Source of the DNA: Gemmatimonadota bacterium
GTDB taxonomy: Bacteria; Gemmatimonadota; Gemmatimonadetes; Palauibacterales; Palauibacteraceae
Length of the DNA stretch: 5,770 bases
NCBI GenBank assembly: GCA_029288095.1
Contig: JARFPW010000045.1
Span: 1-5,770 of the forward strand
Direction: 5' to 3'
Below the pieces are notes generated by a model. The model saw only the letters and a program-made list of their open reading frames with translations. It was not told the origin of the DNA and did no database searches. Both the position numbers and the translations under genes were made by a program. Positions 1 through 5,770 of the stretch are shown piece after piece; the stretch's first letter is position 1, and each line of letters begins with the position of its first letter.

Positions 1-1787
1 CCGAAGGTCGGCGCGTCGAGGGTGAGCTGAAGACTCCGCTTCAGGAGAGAGGCGCCGCGGCGTCTCATTTCACCACGCTTCTGCCGACTGAGGCTCCCGA
101 GTCCCTGCTCGCGGAATTGGACGCCGCCGGTGTTGAGGTGGAGGCGAAGGACGCCGGGCCGAATTGGGTGAGTTATCTGGGCACCCTGCTTCCATGGATT
201 CTGATCATCGGACTGTGGGTGTTCTTCTTCCGCCAGATGCAGGCGGGCGGGTCGCGCGCCTTCAGCTTCGGCAAGTCGAAGGCAAAGCTGCTGACGGGAG
301 ACACCCCCAGCGTCACGTTCGCCGACGTCGCGGGAGCGGATGAGGCGAAGGAAGACCTGAAGGAGATCATCGATTTCCTGAAGGATCCGGCCAAGTTCCG
401 ACGTCTCGGAGGTCGGCTGCCCAAGGGCGCGTTACTCGTCGGCCCTCCGGGCACCGGGAAGACACTCCTCGCTCGCGCGGTCGCCGGCGAGGCCGGGCGG
501 CCGTTCTTCTCGATGAGCGGTTCCGATTTCGTCGAAATGTTCGTCGGTGTAGGCGCTTCCAGGGTGCGCGACCTGTTCGAGCAGGGAAAGACGCATGCGC
601 CCTGCATCATTTTCATCGACGAAATCGACGCCGTCGGCCGGCATCGTGGCGCGGGACTCGGCGGCGGACACGACGAACGCGAGCAAACGCTTAACCAGCT
701 TCTCGTCGAGATGGACGGATTCGAGTCCAACGAGGGCGTGATTCTCCTGGCGGCGACGAATCGGCCTGACGTGCTCGATCCCGCCCTGTTGCGTCCTGGC
801 CGGTTCGACAGACAGATCGTCGTCGATAGCCCGGACGTGAATGGAAGGGAGGGTATTCTGCGCGTCCATACACGTGAGATACCGCTCGCCGACGACGTGA
901 ACCTGCGTGTCCTGGCGAAGGGGACCCCAGGTTTGTCGGGCGCTGATCTCGCGAACGTGGTGAACGAAGGTGCTCTACTGGCCGCCCGCAACGACAAAGA
1001 CCGGGTCTACATGGAGGACCTGGAGGAAGCCAAGGACAAGGTGATGCTCGGGGCGGAGCGTCGCAGCCTGGTGATCAGCGAAGAAGAGCGTCGGGTGACG
1101 GCGTTTCACGAGGCCGGCCACGCCGTAATCGCGCTCCGTGCGCCGGGTCTGGATCCTCTGCACAAGGTTACGATTGTGCCCCGAGGGCGCGCCCTCGGCA
1201 TCACGGCGTCTCTGCCGGAAGAGGATCGGCACAACTACACCAAAGGGTGGCTCGAGGGCCAGCTGATGATGTTGTTCGGCGGCCGCGTTGCCGAGGAAAC
1301 GGTATTCGGGCCGAAGAAGATTACGACCGGGGCTGGAAACGACATCGAGCGGGCGACGAATATAGCTCGCCGCATGGTGACCCAGTTCGGAATGTCAGAC
1401 GCTCTCGGGCCGATTGCCGTGGGCGAGGCCGATCATGAGATCTTCCTCGGTCGCGAGCTCAGCCAGCGTCGAGAAGTCAGTGACAACACGGCGCAGATCG
1501 TCGACTCCGAGATCAAGCGAATCCTGGACGAAGCGTATAACGGGGCGGCTGCTGTGCTGCAGGAGCACCGGGCGCTGCTCGATGAAATCGCGAACGCGCT
1601 GCTCGACCGGGAGACGCTGGACGCCGACGAGATCAAGCTTCTAGATGCGGGCGAGCCGCTGCCTCCGATTCCCGTGGTAGCGCCGCAGCCACCAGCCGCG
1701 GCGCCCCCCGTCGTCCAGCCGAAGTCGAGACCGGACGAATCGCCGCTCGAAGGCACGGGTGGAGAGCCGTCGCCGGCACTCGCCTGA
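1..1787 (+). CDS. ftsH: ATP-dependent zinc metalloprotease FtsH (5' partial)
   Basis: Membrane-anchored AAA+ protease that unfolds and degrades damaged or regulatory inner-membrane and cytosolic proteins. The frame is open to the left edge (first full codon at 3), so the start and first membrane helix are missing; the TTG at 117 is internal. The 594 visible residues begin with the end of the periplasmic domain. They continue with a membrane helix (nt 165-242), Walker A GPPGTGKT (441-464), the FVG pore motif (540-548) and Walker B with DE (618-623). Next come the second region of homology with two arginines in RPGR (792-803), the HEAGH zinc site (1107-1121) and the Asp of TTGAGND (1341-1343), the expected third zinc ligand. 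All catalytic parts are intact. The C-terminus ends in a Pro/Ala-rich, probably disordered tail (about nt 1656-1784). folP follows almost directly, suggesting co-transcription. Identification is secure. Confidence 0.97.
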   Translation, partial: EGRRVEGELKTPLQERGAAASHFTTLLPTEAPESLLAELDAAGVEVEAKDAGPNWVSYLGTLLPWILIIGLWVFFFRQMQAGGSRAFSFGKSKAKLLTGDTPSVTFADVAGADEAKEDLKEIIDFLKDPAKFRRLGGRLPKGALLVGPPGTGKTLLARAVAGEAGRPFFSMSGSDFVEMFVGVGASRVRDLFEQGKTHAPCIIFIDEIDAVGRHRGAGLGGGHDEREQTLNQLLVEMDGFESNEGVILLAATNRPDVLDPALLRPGRFDRQIVVDSPDVNGREGILRVHTREIPLADDVNLRVLAKGTPGLSGADLANVVNEGALLAARNDKDRVYMEDLEEAKDKVMLGAERRSLVISEEERRVTAFHEAGHAVIALRAPGLDPLHKVTIVPRGRALGITASLPEEDRHNYTKGWLEGQLMMLFGGRVAEETVFGPKKITTGAGNDIERATNIARRMVTQFGMSDALGPIAVGEADHEIFLGRELSQRREVSDNTAQIVDSEIKRILDEAYNGAAAVLQEHRALLDEIANALLDRETLDADEIKLLDAGEPLPPIPVVAPQPPAAAPPVVQPKSRPDESPLEGTGGEPSPALA

Positions 1788-1789
1788 GG
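1786..1789 (+). promoter_or_regulatory. Possible Shine-Dalgarno site for folP
   Basis: GAGG overlaps the ftsH stop codon and lies 11 bases before the TTG at 1801, an acceptable though long spacing. It favours that start over the upstream GTG at 1759, which has only a weak AAGG-like site and would give an N-terminus unlike known dihydropteroate synthases. A GTG at 1810 is also in frame, but its spacing to this site is too long. Confidence 0.4.
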
Positions 1790-1800
1790 GCCACGTCCGT

Positions 1801-2688
1801 TTGCCCGATGTGACATCATGGGCGGTGCGTGACGGCGCCGTCTCGCTCGCGTCTCCGGTCGTTGTCGGCATCCTGAACGTCACACCGGATTCGTTCTCCG
1901 ATGGTGATTGTTGGATCGAGCCGGCGGCGGCCATTGATCATGGGCTGCGAATGGTGGACGAGGGAGCCGACCTCGTTGATGTCGGTGCCGAGTCGACTCG
2001 GCCGGGAGCGCAGCCCGTGGACGCGGAGGACGAATGGCGCCGGCTGGAGTCTGTCGTGAGGGGTCTGGCGGGCAGCGGCGTCACGGTCTCGATTGACACC
2101 ACGAAGCTCGAGATCGCACGCCGGGCACTCGACTGCGGGGTGGCGGCGATCAACGATGTATCAGGCCTGCGGTTCTCCCCGGGAATCGCACCGCTGTGCG
2201 CTGAGTACGGTGCAGGGCTGATGCTGATGCACATGAGGGGCGAACCACGGACGATGCAGGCGGACGTCGCATACGCAGATCTCGTCGGGGAAGTGAGAGT
2301 GTTCCTGGAGGCCCAGGCCTCGCTGGCACTGTCAGCCGGCTGCCAGCGTGACCAGATCGTGGTCGATCCTGGAATCGGCTTCGGGAAATCGGCCGAGGGC
2401 AATCTCGAACTGCTGGGTCGGGTAGGGGACCTTACTCAGCTTGGTTATCCCGTACTCGTGGGTCCGTCGAGAAAGTCGTTCATGGGTGAGGTTCTGGGGC
2501 TGCCCCTGGAGCAGCGAACGGAAGCAACGATTGCGGCCTGCCTGTCCGCCCACCAGGGTGGGGCAGGGCTGTTTCGAGTACATGACGTCGGGCCTGCACG
2601 GCGTGCCTTGGACATGGCCGAGGCGATTCGGCGCACCGTGCTGGGACAAACCAATGCTCAACCGGAGAGGCGGCAAGACGCGGGATGA
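1801..2688 (+). CDS. folP: Dihydropteroate synthase
   Basis: Condenses 6-hydroxymethyl-7,8-dihydropterin diphosphate with p-aminobenzoate to give 7,8-dihydropteroate in cytosolic folate synthesis; it is the sulfonamide target. The family motifs appear in TIM-barrel order: GILNVTPDSFSDG (1867-1905), AESTRPG (1987-2007), SIDTTK (2089-2106) and INDVSG (2149-2166). They continue with MHMRGEPRTMQ (2227-2259), DPGIGFGKS (2365-2391), GPSRKSF (2461-2481) and RVHDV (2575-2589). About 295 residues from the TTG at 1801 is slightly above the usual 270-290. The start is uncertain: GTG 1759 overlaps ftsH by 29 bp and adds a charged, unconserved leader; GTG 1810 would begin three residues later. I chose TTG 1801 because a GAGG lies before it and the ftsH overlap disappears. 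The stop overlaps the cdaA start as ATGA. Function is secure; start is about 50% sure. Confidence 0.95.
   Translation: MPDVTSWAVRDGAVSLASPVVVGILNVTPDSFSDGDCWIEPAAAIDHGLRMVDEGADLVDVGAESTRPGAQPVDAEDEWRRLESVVRGLAGSGVTVSIDTTKLEIARRALDCGVAAINDVSGLRFSPGIAPLCAEYGAGLMLMHMRGEPRTMQADVAYADLVGEVRVFLEAQASLALSAGCQRDQIVVDPGIGFGKSAEGNLELLGRVGDLTQLGYPVLVGPSRKSFMGEVLGLPLEQRTEATIAACLSAHQGGAGLFRVHDVGPARRALDMAEAIRRTVLGQTNAQPERRQDAG
2664..2670 (+). promoter_or_regulatory. Weak Shine-Dalgarno-like site for cdaA
   Basis: GGAGAGG lies inside the end of folP, with 14 bases between it and the cdaA ATG at 2685. That is longer than ideal. With the ATGA stop/start overlap, cdaA translation probably relies partly on ribosomes finishing folP (inference). 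Confidence 0.35.
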
Positions 2689-3527
2689 TACAGGGCATCC
2701 TCGACTACCTGGCCTTTCTCCGGCTCGACCTGAAGGACGCGGCCGAGATCCTCGTCGTTTCGTACCTCGTCTATCGAATCCTCGTAGCCTATGCCGGATC
2801 TCGGGCGTTCCAGGTACTCGTAGGATTCGTGGTGCTCGTGAGCGTCTACGCGATCTCCCAGGCCCTTCAGCTGCGGTTGATCCCGTACATGTTGTCGCAG
2901 GTGTTCACCTATGGAGCATTCGCACTGATCGTGATTTTTCAGCAGGAGCTGCGGACGGCACTCGCACGGCTCGGCCGCACGAGGCTGTTTCAGTTGTTTG
3001 CCGGACACGAGAAAGAAGAAGTATTCGAGGCGATCGTCGAAGCCACGGATCGTCTGGCGAGGGCAAAGATCGGCGGAATCATCGCGATTCAGCGCGAAGT
3101 GGACCTGTCGAGCCATGTGGATAATGGGACCGTACTCGACGCTACCATATCACCGGAGTTGCTCGCCACCATCTTCTCACCCTACTCGCCACTTCACGAT
3201 GGCGCCGTAATCGTCCGCCAGGATCGCGTCTCCTCGGCGGCAGCGGTGATACTTCGGCTCTCCCAATCGCCTTTGATCGACCGGACTATGGGGACGCGAC
3301 ATCGCGCCGCGATCGGCCTTTCCGAGGAGACGGACGCGTTGGTCGTCGTGATCTCCGAGGAAACCGGACATATTTCGCTTGCTCACCGCGGATTGCTGAC
3401 GCGGGATCTCCGGCCGGACGAACTCAGAGAGCGTTTACAGGCAGAGCAGCGCCAGGCCGCCTCGCCGGTCAACCGCTTATCGCCCGTTGGAGGAGAAGCG
3501 GTGCGCAGCGCCCCGCCGGTCCAGTAA
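2685..3527 (+). CDS. cdaA: Membrane diadenylate cyclase CdaA (DacA type)
   Basis: Joins two ATP into the second messenger cyclic di-AMP, which in other bacteria controls potassium and osmolyte transport and wall homeostasis. The 280 residues match the CdaA class. Three hydrophobic segments lie at about residues 19-37, 42-60 and 68-86, followed by a linker helix and the cytosolic DAC domain. Both catalytic motifs are intact: DGA at residues 172-174 (nt 3198-3206), within LHDGAVIV, and RHR at 205-207 (nt 3297-3305), within GTRHRAAIG. The conserved SEETG follows at about nt 3354-3368. The last 30 or so residues are Pro/Ala-rich and probably disordered. The ATG overlaps the folP stop (ATGA), indicating translational coupling. 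folP-cdaA linkage is familiar in several phyla, but the usual downstream partners cdaR (YbbR) and glmM are absent here. Identification is secure. Confidence 0.96.
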   Translation: MIQGILDYLAFLRLDLKDAAEILVVSYLVYRILVAYAGSRAFQVLVGFVVLVSVYAISQALQLRLIPYMLSQVFTYGAFALIVIFQQELRTALARLGRTRLFQLFAGHEKEEVFEAIVEATDRLARAKIGGIIAIQREVDLSSHVDNGTVLDATISPELLATIFSPYSPLHDGAVIVRQDRVSSAAAVILRLSQSPLIDRTMGTRHRAAIGLSEETDALVVVISEETGHISLAHRGLLTRDLRPDELRERLQAEQRQAASPVNRLSPVGGEAVRSAPPVQ

Positions 3528-3535
3528 GCGGGAGC

Positions 3536-3554
3536 CCGCGTCCTGACGCGGTTT
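3536..3554 (+). terminator. Short Rho-independent terminator-like hairpin after cdaA
   Basis: CCGCGTC (3536-3542) and GACGCGG (3545-3551) are perfect inverted complements. They could form a six- to seven-pair GC-rich stem, with a four-base loop if the innermost pair stays open, followed by TTT. It starts nine bases past the cdaA stop. The T-run is short, so it may only attenuate. It separates the ftsH-folP-cdaA unit from the ExbB/TonB unit. Confidence 0.45.
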
Positions 3555-3581
3555 GACGGGTCTGCGCCCCCTCGGTAAACT
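3553..3581 (+). promoter_or_regulatory. Sigma70-type promoter for the exbB-exbD-exbD-tonB unit
   Basis: TTGACG (3553-3558, five of six to the -35 consensus) is separated by exactly 17 bases from TAAACT (3576-3581, four of six to the -10 consensus). Transcription would start near 3588-3590, leaving a leader of about 55 bases before the proposed exbB GTG. It sits in the only gap over 50 bp, immediately after a hairpin, which is where a second unit's promoter would be expected. The assignment assumes a standard housekeeping sigma factor. Confidence 0.5.
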
Positions 3582-3630
3582 AGGTGCGCTGTAGTATGCG
3601 GATACGGTTCGGGAAACCTCCGGGTTGAAT

Positions 3631-3634
3631 GGAG
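3631..3634 (+). promoter_or_regulatory. Shine-Dalgarno site that favours the GTG start of exbB
   Basis: GGAG lies nine bases before GTG 3644. The alternative in-frame ATG at 3629 has no purine-rich site at a suitable distance, and the GGAG falls inside its second codon. This supports GTG 3644 as the true start. Confidence 0.5.
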
Positions 3635-3643
3635 CGGGAACGA

Positions 3644-4303
3644 GTGAACGACACCAGTTACGAACTGCTGACAATCTTCGTGGACGGCGGGTTCATGATG
3701 TACCCGCTGGTGCTGTGCTCACTCGCGGCCCTCGGAGTGATCCTGGCCAAGTCGTGGACCCTGCATGTAGCCCACCGAGATTCGCGGCACCTGCTCGACG
3801 ATATCGAAGCGCTGGGCACGGGCGGCGAACTTGAGAAGGCGATCGAGCGGGCGCATGAGACCCGCGGTCCCGTAGCCGCGATCCTGCTCACCGGGCTCAA
3901 GCGACTTAGCGAAGATCAAAAGGGCAAGGACATTCAGAAGGCGATCAAGACCACGGGTACCCTGGAGCTCGACTTTCTCGAGCGTGGCCTGGTCGTGTTG
4001 GCCACGATCGCAAACGTAGCCCCGATGCTCGGATTCCTGGGAACCGTAATCGGGATGATCGCGGCGTTCGACGCGATCGAAGCCGCCGGCCAGGTTGAGC
4101 CCGCGCTTGTGGCATCGGGTATCAAGATCGCTCTGATCACGACGGCAGCCGGACTCACGATCGCGATTCCGGTGAACATTGCATACAACTATTTTGTAAC
4201 AAGAATTGACGCACTGATCGCGGACATGGAGCAAGGAAGCCAGGCGGTGCTGGAGATGATCTGGCGAGCTCAGGACTCCGCGTCTTCAGGACGCACCTGG
4301 TAA
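3644..4303 (+). CDS. exbB: ExbB / TolQ / MotA-family proton channel subunit
   Basis: Inner-membrane subunit of the proton-driven motor that energises TonB. The 219 residues (224 from the alternative ATG 3629) have the family layout. A first membrane helix lies at about residues 15-36, followed by a cytoplasmic loop rich in charged residues. Two adjacent helices follow at about 116-142 (with APMLGFLGTV) and 160-184 (with GIKIALITTAAGL and AIPVNIAYNYF). Aligned from memory with E. coli ExbB, the pore threonines T148 and T181 match T134 and T167 here, but the helix-3 glutamate E176 falls on Ile162 (nt 4127-4129). Many ExbB homologues outside Proteobacteria are known to vary there. TolQ is possible, but the tonB gene downstream favours ExbB. 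GTG 3644 was chosen for its GGAG; ATG 3629 adds only five residues. The exbD ATG is 45 bp downstream. Confidence 0.93.
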   Translation: MNDTSYELLTIFVDGGFMMYPLVLCSLAALGVILAKSWTLHVAHRDSRHLLDDIEALGTGGELEKAIERAHETRGPVAAILLTGLKRLSEDQKGKDIQKAIKTTGTLELDFLERGLVVLATIANVAPMLGFLGTVIGMIAAFDAIEAAGQVEPALVASGIKIALITTAAGLTIAIPVNIAYNYFVTRIDALIADMEQGSQAVLEMIWRAQDSASSGRTW

Positions 4304-4337
4304 CGGCTCTTCGGGGTCCGATCCAAAGACGATCGAC

Positions 4338-4342
4338 AGGAG
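4338..4342 (+). promoter_or_regulatory. Shine-Dalgarno site of the first exbD
   Basis: AGGAG with six bases to the ATG at 4349. It is a clear site that fixes this start. The rest of the 45-bp gap after exbB shows no convincing hairpin or promoter. Confidence 0.65.
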
Positions 4343-4348
4343 CACACG

Positions 4349-4771
4349 ATGGCGGTTCTTCAACGTAAAGAGCGGGTCTCGGACGAAATACCGACCGCTT
4401 CCATGGCGGACATTGCCTTCCTTCTCCTCGTGTTCTTCCTGACCACGACGGTGTTCAATGAGGAGAAGGGTCTGCCGATCGTGCTTCCCGAGGAAGCCGA
4501 GGAGCAGGACGTTTCTGCGAAGAACATCATCTTCTTCATCTTGCGGCCGGACGGCTCCGTGATCGTGCGGCGTGGCGAAAGAGTGCTGGAACAGGTCGTA
4601 CCGTTCACCCAGATCGAAATCATCCTCCGATCAGATATGGCCGCGAACGAGAATCTCATCGCCGCCGTCAAGACGGACCCATTCGCGCCGTACAAGCATA
4701 TGATCAACGTACTCGACGAGGTGAAGCTGTCGGGTGCGGATCGTATCTCTCTCCAGATGCTCGAGGAGTAG
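4349..4771 (+). CDS. exbD: Biopolymer transport protein ExbD, first copy
   Basis: ExbD forms a dimer inside the ExbB pentamer; its single helix carries the proton-relay aspartate, and its periplasmic domain works with TonB. The 140 residues are a normal ExbD length. A short basic cytoplasmic N-terminus leads to the conserved ASMADIAFLLLVFFLTTTVF helix (about residues 17-36), with Asp21 (nt 4409-4411) at the position of the essential aspartate. The periplasmic domain runs from about residue 45 to the end and includes a repeated-looking FILRPDGSVIVR beta element and a C-terminal LDEVKLSGADRISLQ element. The gene appears intact. It has a good AGGAG site and ends in TAG one base before the ATG of the second exbD-like gene. 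Identification is secure; ExbD versus TolR is decided mainly by the neighbouring tonB. Confidence 0.94.
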   Translation: MAVLQRKERVSDEIPTASMADIAFLLLVFFLTTTVFNEEKGLPIVLPEEAEEQDVSAKNIIFFILRPDGSVIVRRGERVLEQVVPFTQIEIILRSDMAANENLIAAVKTDPFAPYKHMINVLDEVKLSGADRISLQMLEE

Positions 4772-4856
4772 CATGGCGAAGCGGGGCGGTTTCAAGCGGA
4801 AGTCGAGTGCCAGCGAGGCGATCCCTTCATCGTCGATGGCGGATATCGCCTTTCTG

Positions 4857-4859
4857 TAG
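4857..4859 (+). other. In-frame amber codon within the ExbD-like membrane helix
   Basis: TAG in the frame of ATG 4773, flanked by CTG codons (Leu28 and position 30). There is no frameshift: the same frame continues with ExbD-like sequence to 5213. The next base is C, a context often described as leaky for termination; that is only suggestive. Confidence 0.95.
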
Positions 4860-5207
4860 CTGAACTTCTTCATGGACTCCACGGTATTTCGGAAGGAGCG
4901 CGATCAGCCGATCGACTGGGCGAACGCCGAGGCAACGGAGAAGATCGACGAGAAGCGCAAGAACATCGTCCATGTATGGGTCGATCGGGAGGGCACGGTC
5001 TTCATCAATGATCAGATCGTTCCGTACGAGAGCATCGCGGGCGTCATTCGCCCCCTGTATACAGAAAACAGAAACCTCGTGGTCGCGATTCGTGGCGATC
5101 GGGAGGTTCCGTACAATCAGATCAATACGATCACTGAGCAGTTGCAGGCGTCGGGCGCTGTGCGGGTGACGTTTGCCACGCGCATCGAGCAGCAGGTTCA
5201 GAGGGCC

Positions 5208-5213
5208 AGGAGG
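5208..5213 (+). promoter_or_regulatory. Strong Shine-Dalgarno site of tonB
   Basis: AGGAGG with seven bases to ATG 5221, embedded in the last two sense codons of the second exbD-like gene. It is the best ribosome site in the window, so tonB can be translated even if ribosomes drop off at the amber codon upstream. Confidence 0.7.
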
Positions 5214-5220
5214 TAGGCGT

Positions 5221-5770
5221 ATGGCGGACAACAAGTCCTCTGCGATTTGGGTCACCGCTAACGAGCGGTTCAAGTCGCGCAGTGAAGATTGGATGACGAT
5301 GGGCGTCGTGGCGGCGGTCGTGGCGCACTTTGCCCTGTTTGCGTTCTTCCCCACGCTCCGCGCGGACGACATCGATTTCACGGGAGACGAGATCGAGACC
5401 GTCGACTTGCCGCCCGAGGTGAGGATTCCGCCACCACCTGAGCAGATCGCTCGGCCGGCCACTCCGCGAGTGGCCGCTGCAGCGCTCGATGAGGACATCA
5501 CGATCGCTCGGACGGACTTCGAGTCGAACCCGATCGAGAACCTCCCGCCTCCGCCGGCGGGTGCACGTCCATCAGACGTGCCGTCCTATATCCCGCGCGA
5601 TGTGGAGCCGCGACTGAAGAACGGTTCGCAGATCCAACGCCTTCTCTCGCAGCGCTACCCATCCATGCTGCGAGAGGCGGGCATCAGCGGTAGCGTAGTG
5701 CTCTACGTGTTCGTTGACGAACAAGGCGATCCGGCCAAGTCTCAGGTTCAGACTTCCAGCGGCTACGCCC
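5221..5770 (+). CDS. tonB: TonB-family energy transducer (3' partial)
   Basis: Periplasm-spanning protein that carries ExbB/ExbD-derived force to outer-membrane receptors. The window shows 183 residues, open to the right edge. A cytoplasmic N-terminus of about 24 residues precedes one membrane helix (about 25-46), which contains His36 as a candidate for the functional TonB histidine. An acidic, proline-containing linker follows (PPP near residues 70-72 and 109-112). It is shorter and less Pro-Lys-rich than in enteric TonB. The C-terminal domain starts at about residue 135: the RYPSMLREAGISGSVVLYVFVDEQGDP stretch (residues 145-171) has the YP...GxSGxVxVxFxVxxxG pattern of the family. The final helix and strand lie beyond the edge. 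The gene starts four bases after the second exbD-like gene. Family assignment is secure; receptors and substrate cannot be told from here. Confidence 0.92.
   Translation, partial: MADNKSSAIWVTANERFKSRSEDWMTMGVVAAVVAHFALFAFFPTLRADDIDFTGDEIETVDLPPEVRIPPPPEQIARPATPRVAAAALDEDITIARTDFESNPIENLPPPPAGARPSDVPSYIPRDVEPRLKNGSQIQRLLSQRYPSMLREAGISGSVVLYVFVDEQGDPAKSQVQTSSGYA

Larger units (their letters stand above)
4773..5216 (+). pseudogene. exbD: Second ExbD-like gene interrupted by an in-frame amber codon
   Basis: Read from ATG 4773 this frame gives a second ExbD-like protein of 147 positions. A basic N-terminus is followed by SSSMADIAFL, then TAG (codon 29, nt 4857-4859), then LNFFMDSTVFRKER and an intact C-terminal domain ending in TAG 5214-5216. 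Asp24 (nt 4842-4844) is the expected proton-relay residue. The stop falls mid-helix, where the first copy has Leu26 and the family leucine; TTG to TAG is a one-base change. Ordinary translation would give only 28 residues. Restart at ATG 4872 would give 114 residues without a complete helix and has no visible ribosome site, so it is unlikely to work. Codon 35 (GAC, Asp) is a second odd residue in the helix. GAGGAG four bases before the ATG, and perfect spacing to tonB, show the gene was recently functional. A sequence error or readthrough would make it a real gene. Confidence 0.88.

Noticed and set aside
173..997. Long open frame on the minus strand opposite ftsH
   Set aside because: The plus strand encodes all FtsH AAA+ motifs here, and the minus translation is Arg/Ser/Pro-rich without a family pattern. 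It is a shadow frame.
2441..3124. Plus-strand frame spanning the folP-cdaA junction
   Set aside because: It overlaps two well-supported genes in another frame and has an Arg-rich, unrecognisable translation.
3606..3626. Possible alternative hairpins in the exbB leader (GGTT/AACC at 3606-3618 versus AACC/GGTT at 3615-3626)
   Set aside because: The stems are only four base pairs, too weak to claim an attenuator or riboswitch.
4857..4859. TAG as pyrrolysine or a general reassigned sense codon
   Set aside because: TAG ends both exbD frames (4769-4771 and 5214-5216), and ExbD needs no special residue here. Nothing in the window supports recoding.
4872..5216. Separate small gene starting at ATG 4872
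   Set aside because: It has no ribosome site upstream, begins inside the ExbD membrane helix and lacks the essential Asp. It is better read as the distal part of the interrupted gene.
4827..5501. Long open frame on the minus strand opposite the second exbD-like gene and tonB (224 codons)
   Set aside because: It has a Ser/Ala/Gly-rich low-complexity translation with no recognisable domain and lies opposite clear ExbD and TonB coding. High GC content readily produces such frames.
1..5770. CRISPR arrays, tRNA or rRNA genes, insertion sequences, phage or defence genes
   Set aside because: I saw no repeated spacer pattern, cloverleaf-like stretch, transposase motif or terminal inverted repeats. 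Coding is nearly continuous and accounted for.

Overview
The window reads as a high-GC, Gram-negative chromosome segment with every gene on the plus strand. Cell-envelope genes dominate. The ExbB–ExbD–ExbD–TonB set implies an outer membrane. The gene order and the single ExbB followed by two ExbDs fit an FCB-type bacterium, with Gemmatimonadota as my best guess. That assignment is inference from gene content, not from a marker gene.

Layout. Positions 1-1787 hold the 3' part of ftsH (membrane AAA+ zinc protease), whose 5' end lies outside the window. folP (dihydropteroate synthase) follows almost directly, and cdaA (membrane diadenylate cyclase, which makes c-di-AMP) overlaps folP by four bases. 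These three look like one transcription unit. A 101-bp gap after cdaA holds a compact hairpin with a short T-run, overlapped by a good sigma70-type promoter (TTGACG, 17-bp spacer, TAAACT). From there a second unit begins: exbB, exbD, a second exbD-like gene and tonB, which runs off the 3' edge. The spacings inside this unit are 45, 1 and 4 bp.

How the genes work together. The first unit combines membrane-protein quality control, folate synthesis and second-messenger synthesis, an association of housekeeping genes rather than one pathway. The second unit encodes a TonB-type energy-transduction complex: ExbB and ExbD form the proton-driven inner-membrane motor, and TonB carries the force to outer-membrane receptors.

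The most unusual point is the second exbD-like gene. It has an in-frame amber codon (4857-4859) in the middle of its only membrane helix, at a position where the family has leucine. The rest of the frame is intact and recognisably ExbD-like. Two neighbouring genes end in TAG, so general reassignment of TAG is unlikely. A recent null mutation, a sequence error or readthrough remain possible. No clearly novel system is visible; the rest is recognisable core biology.
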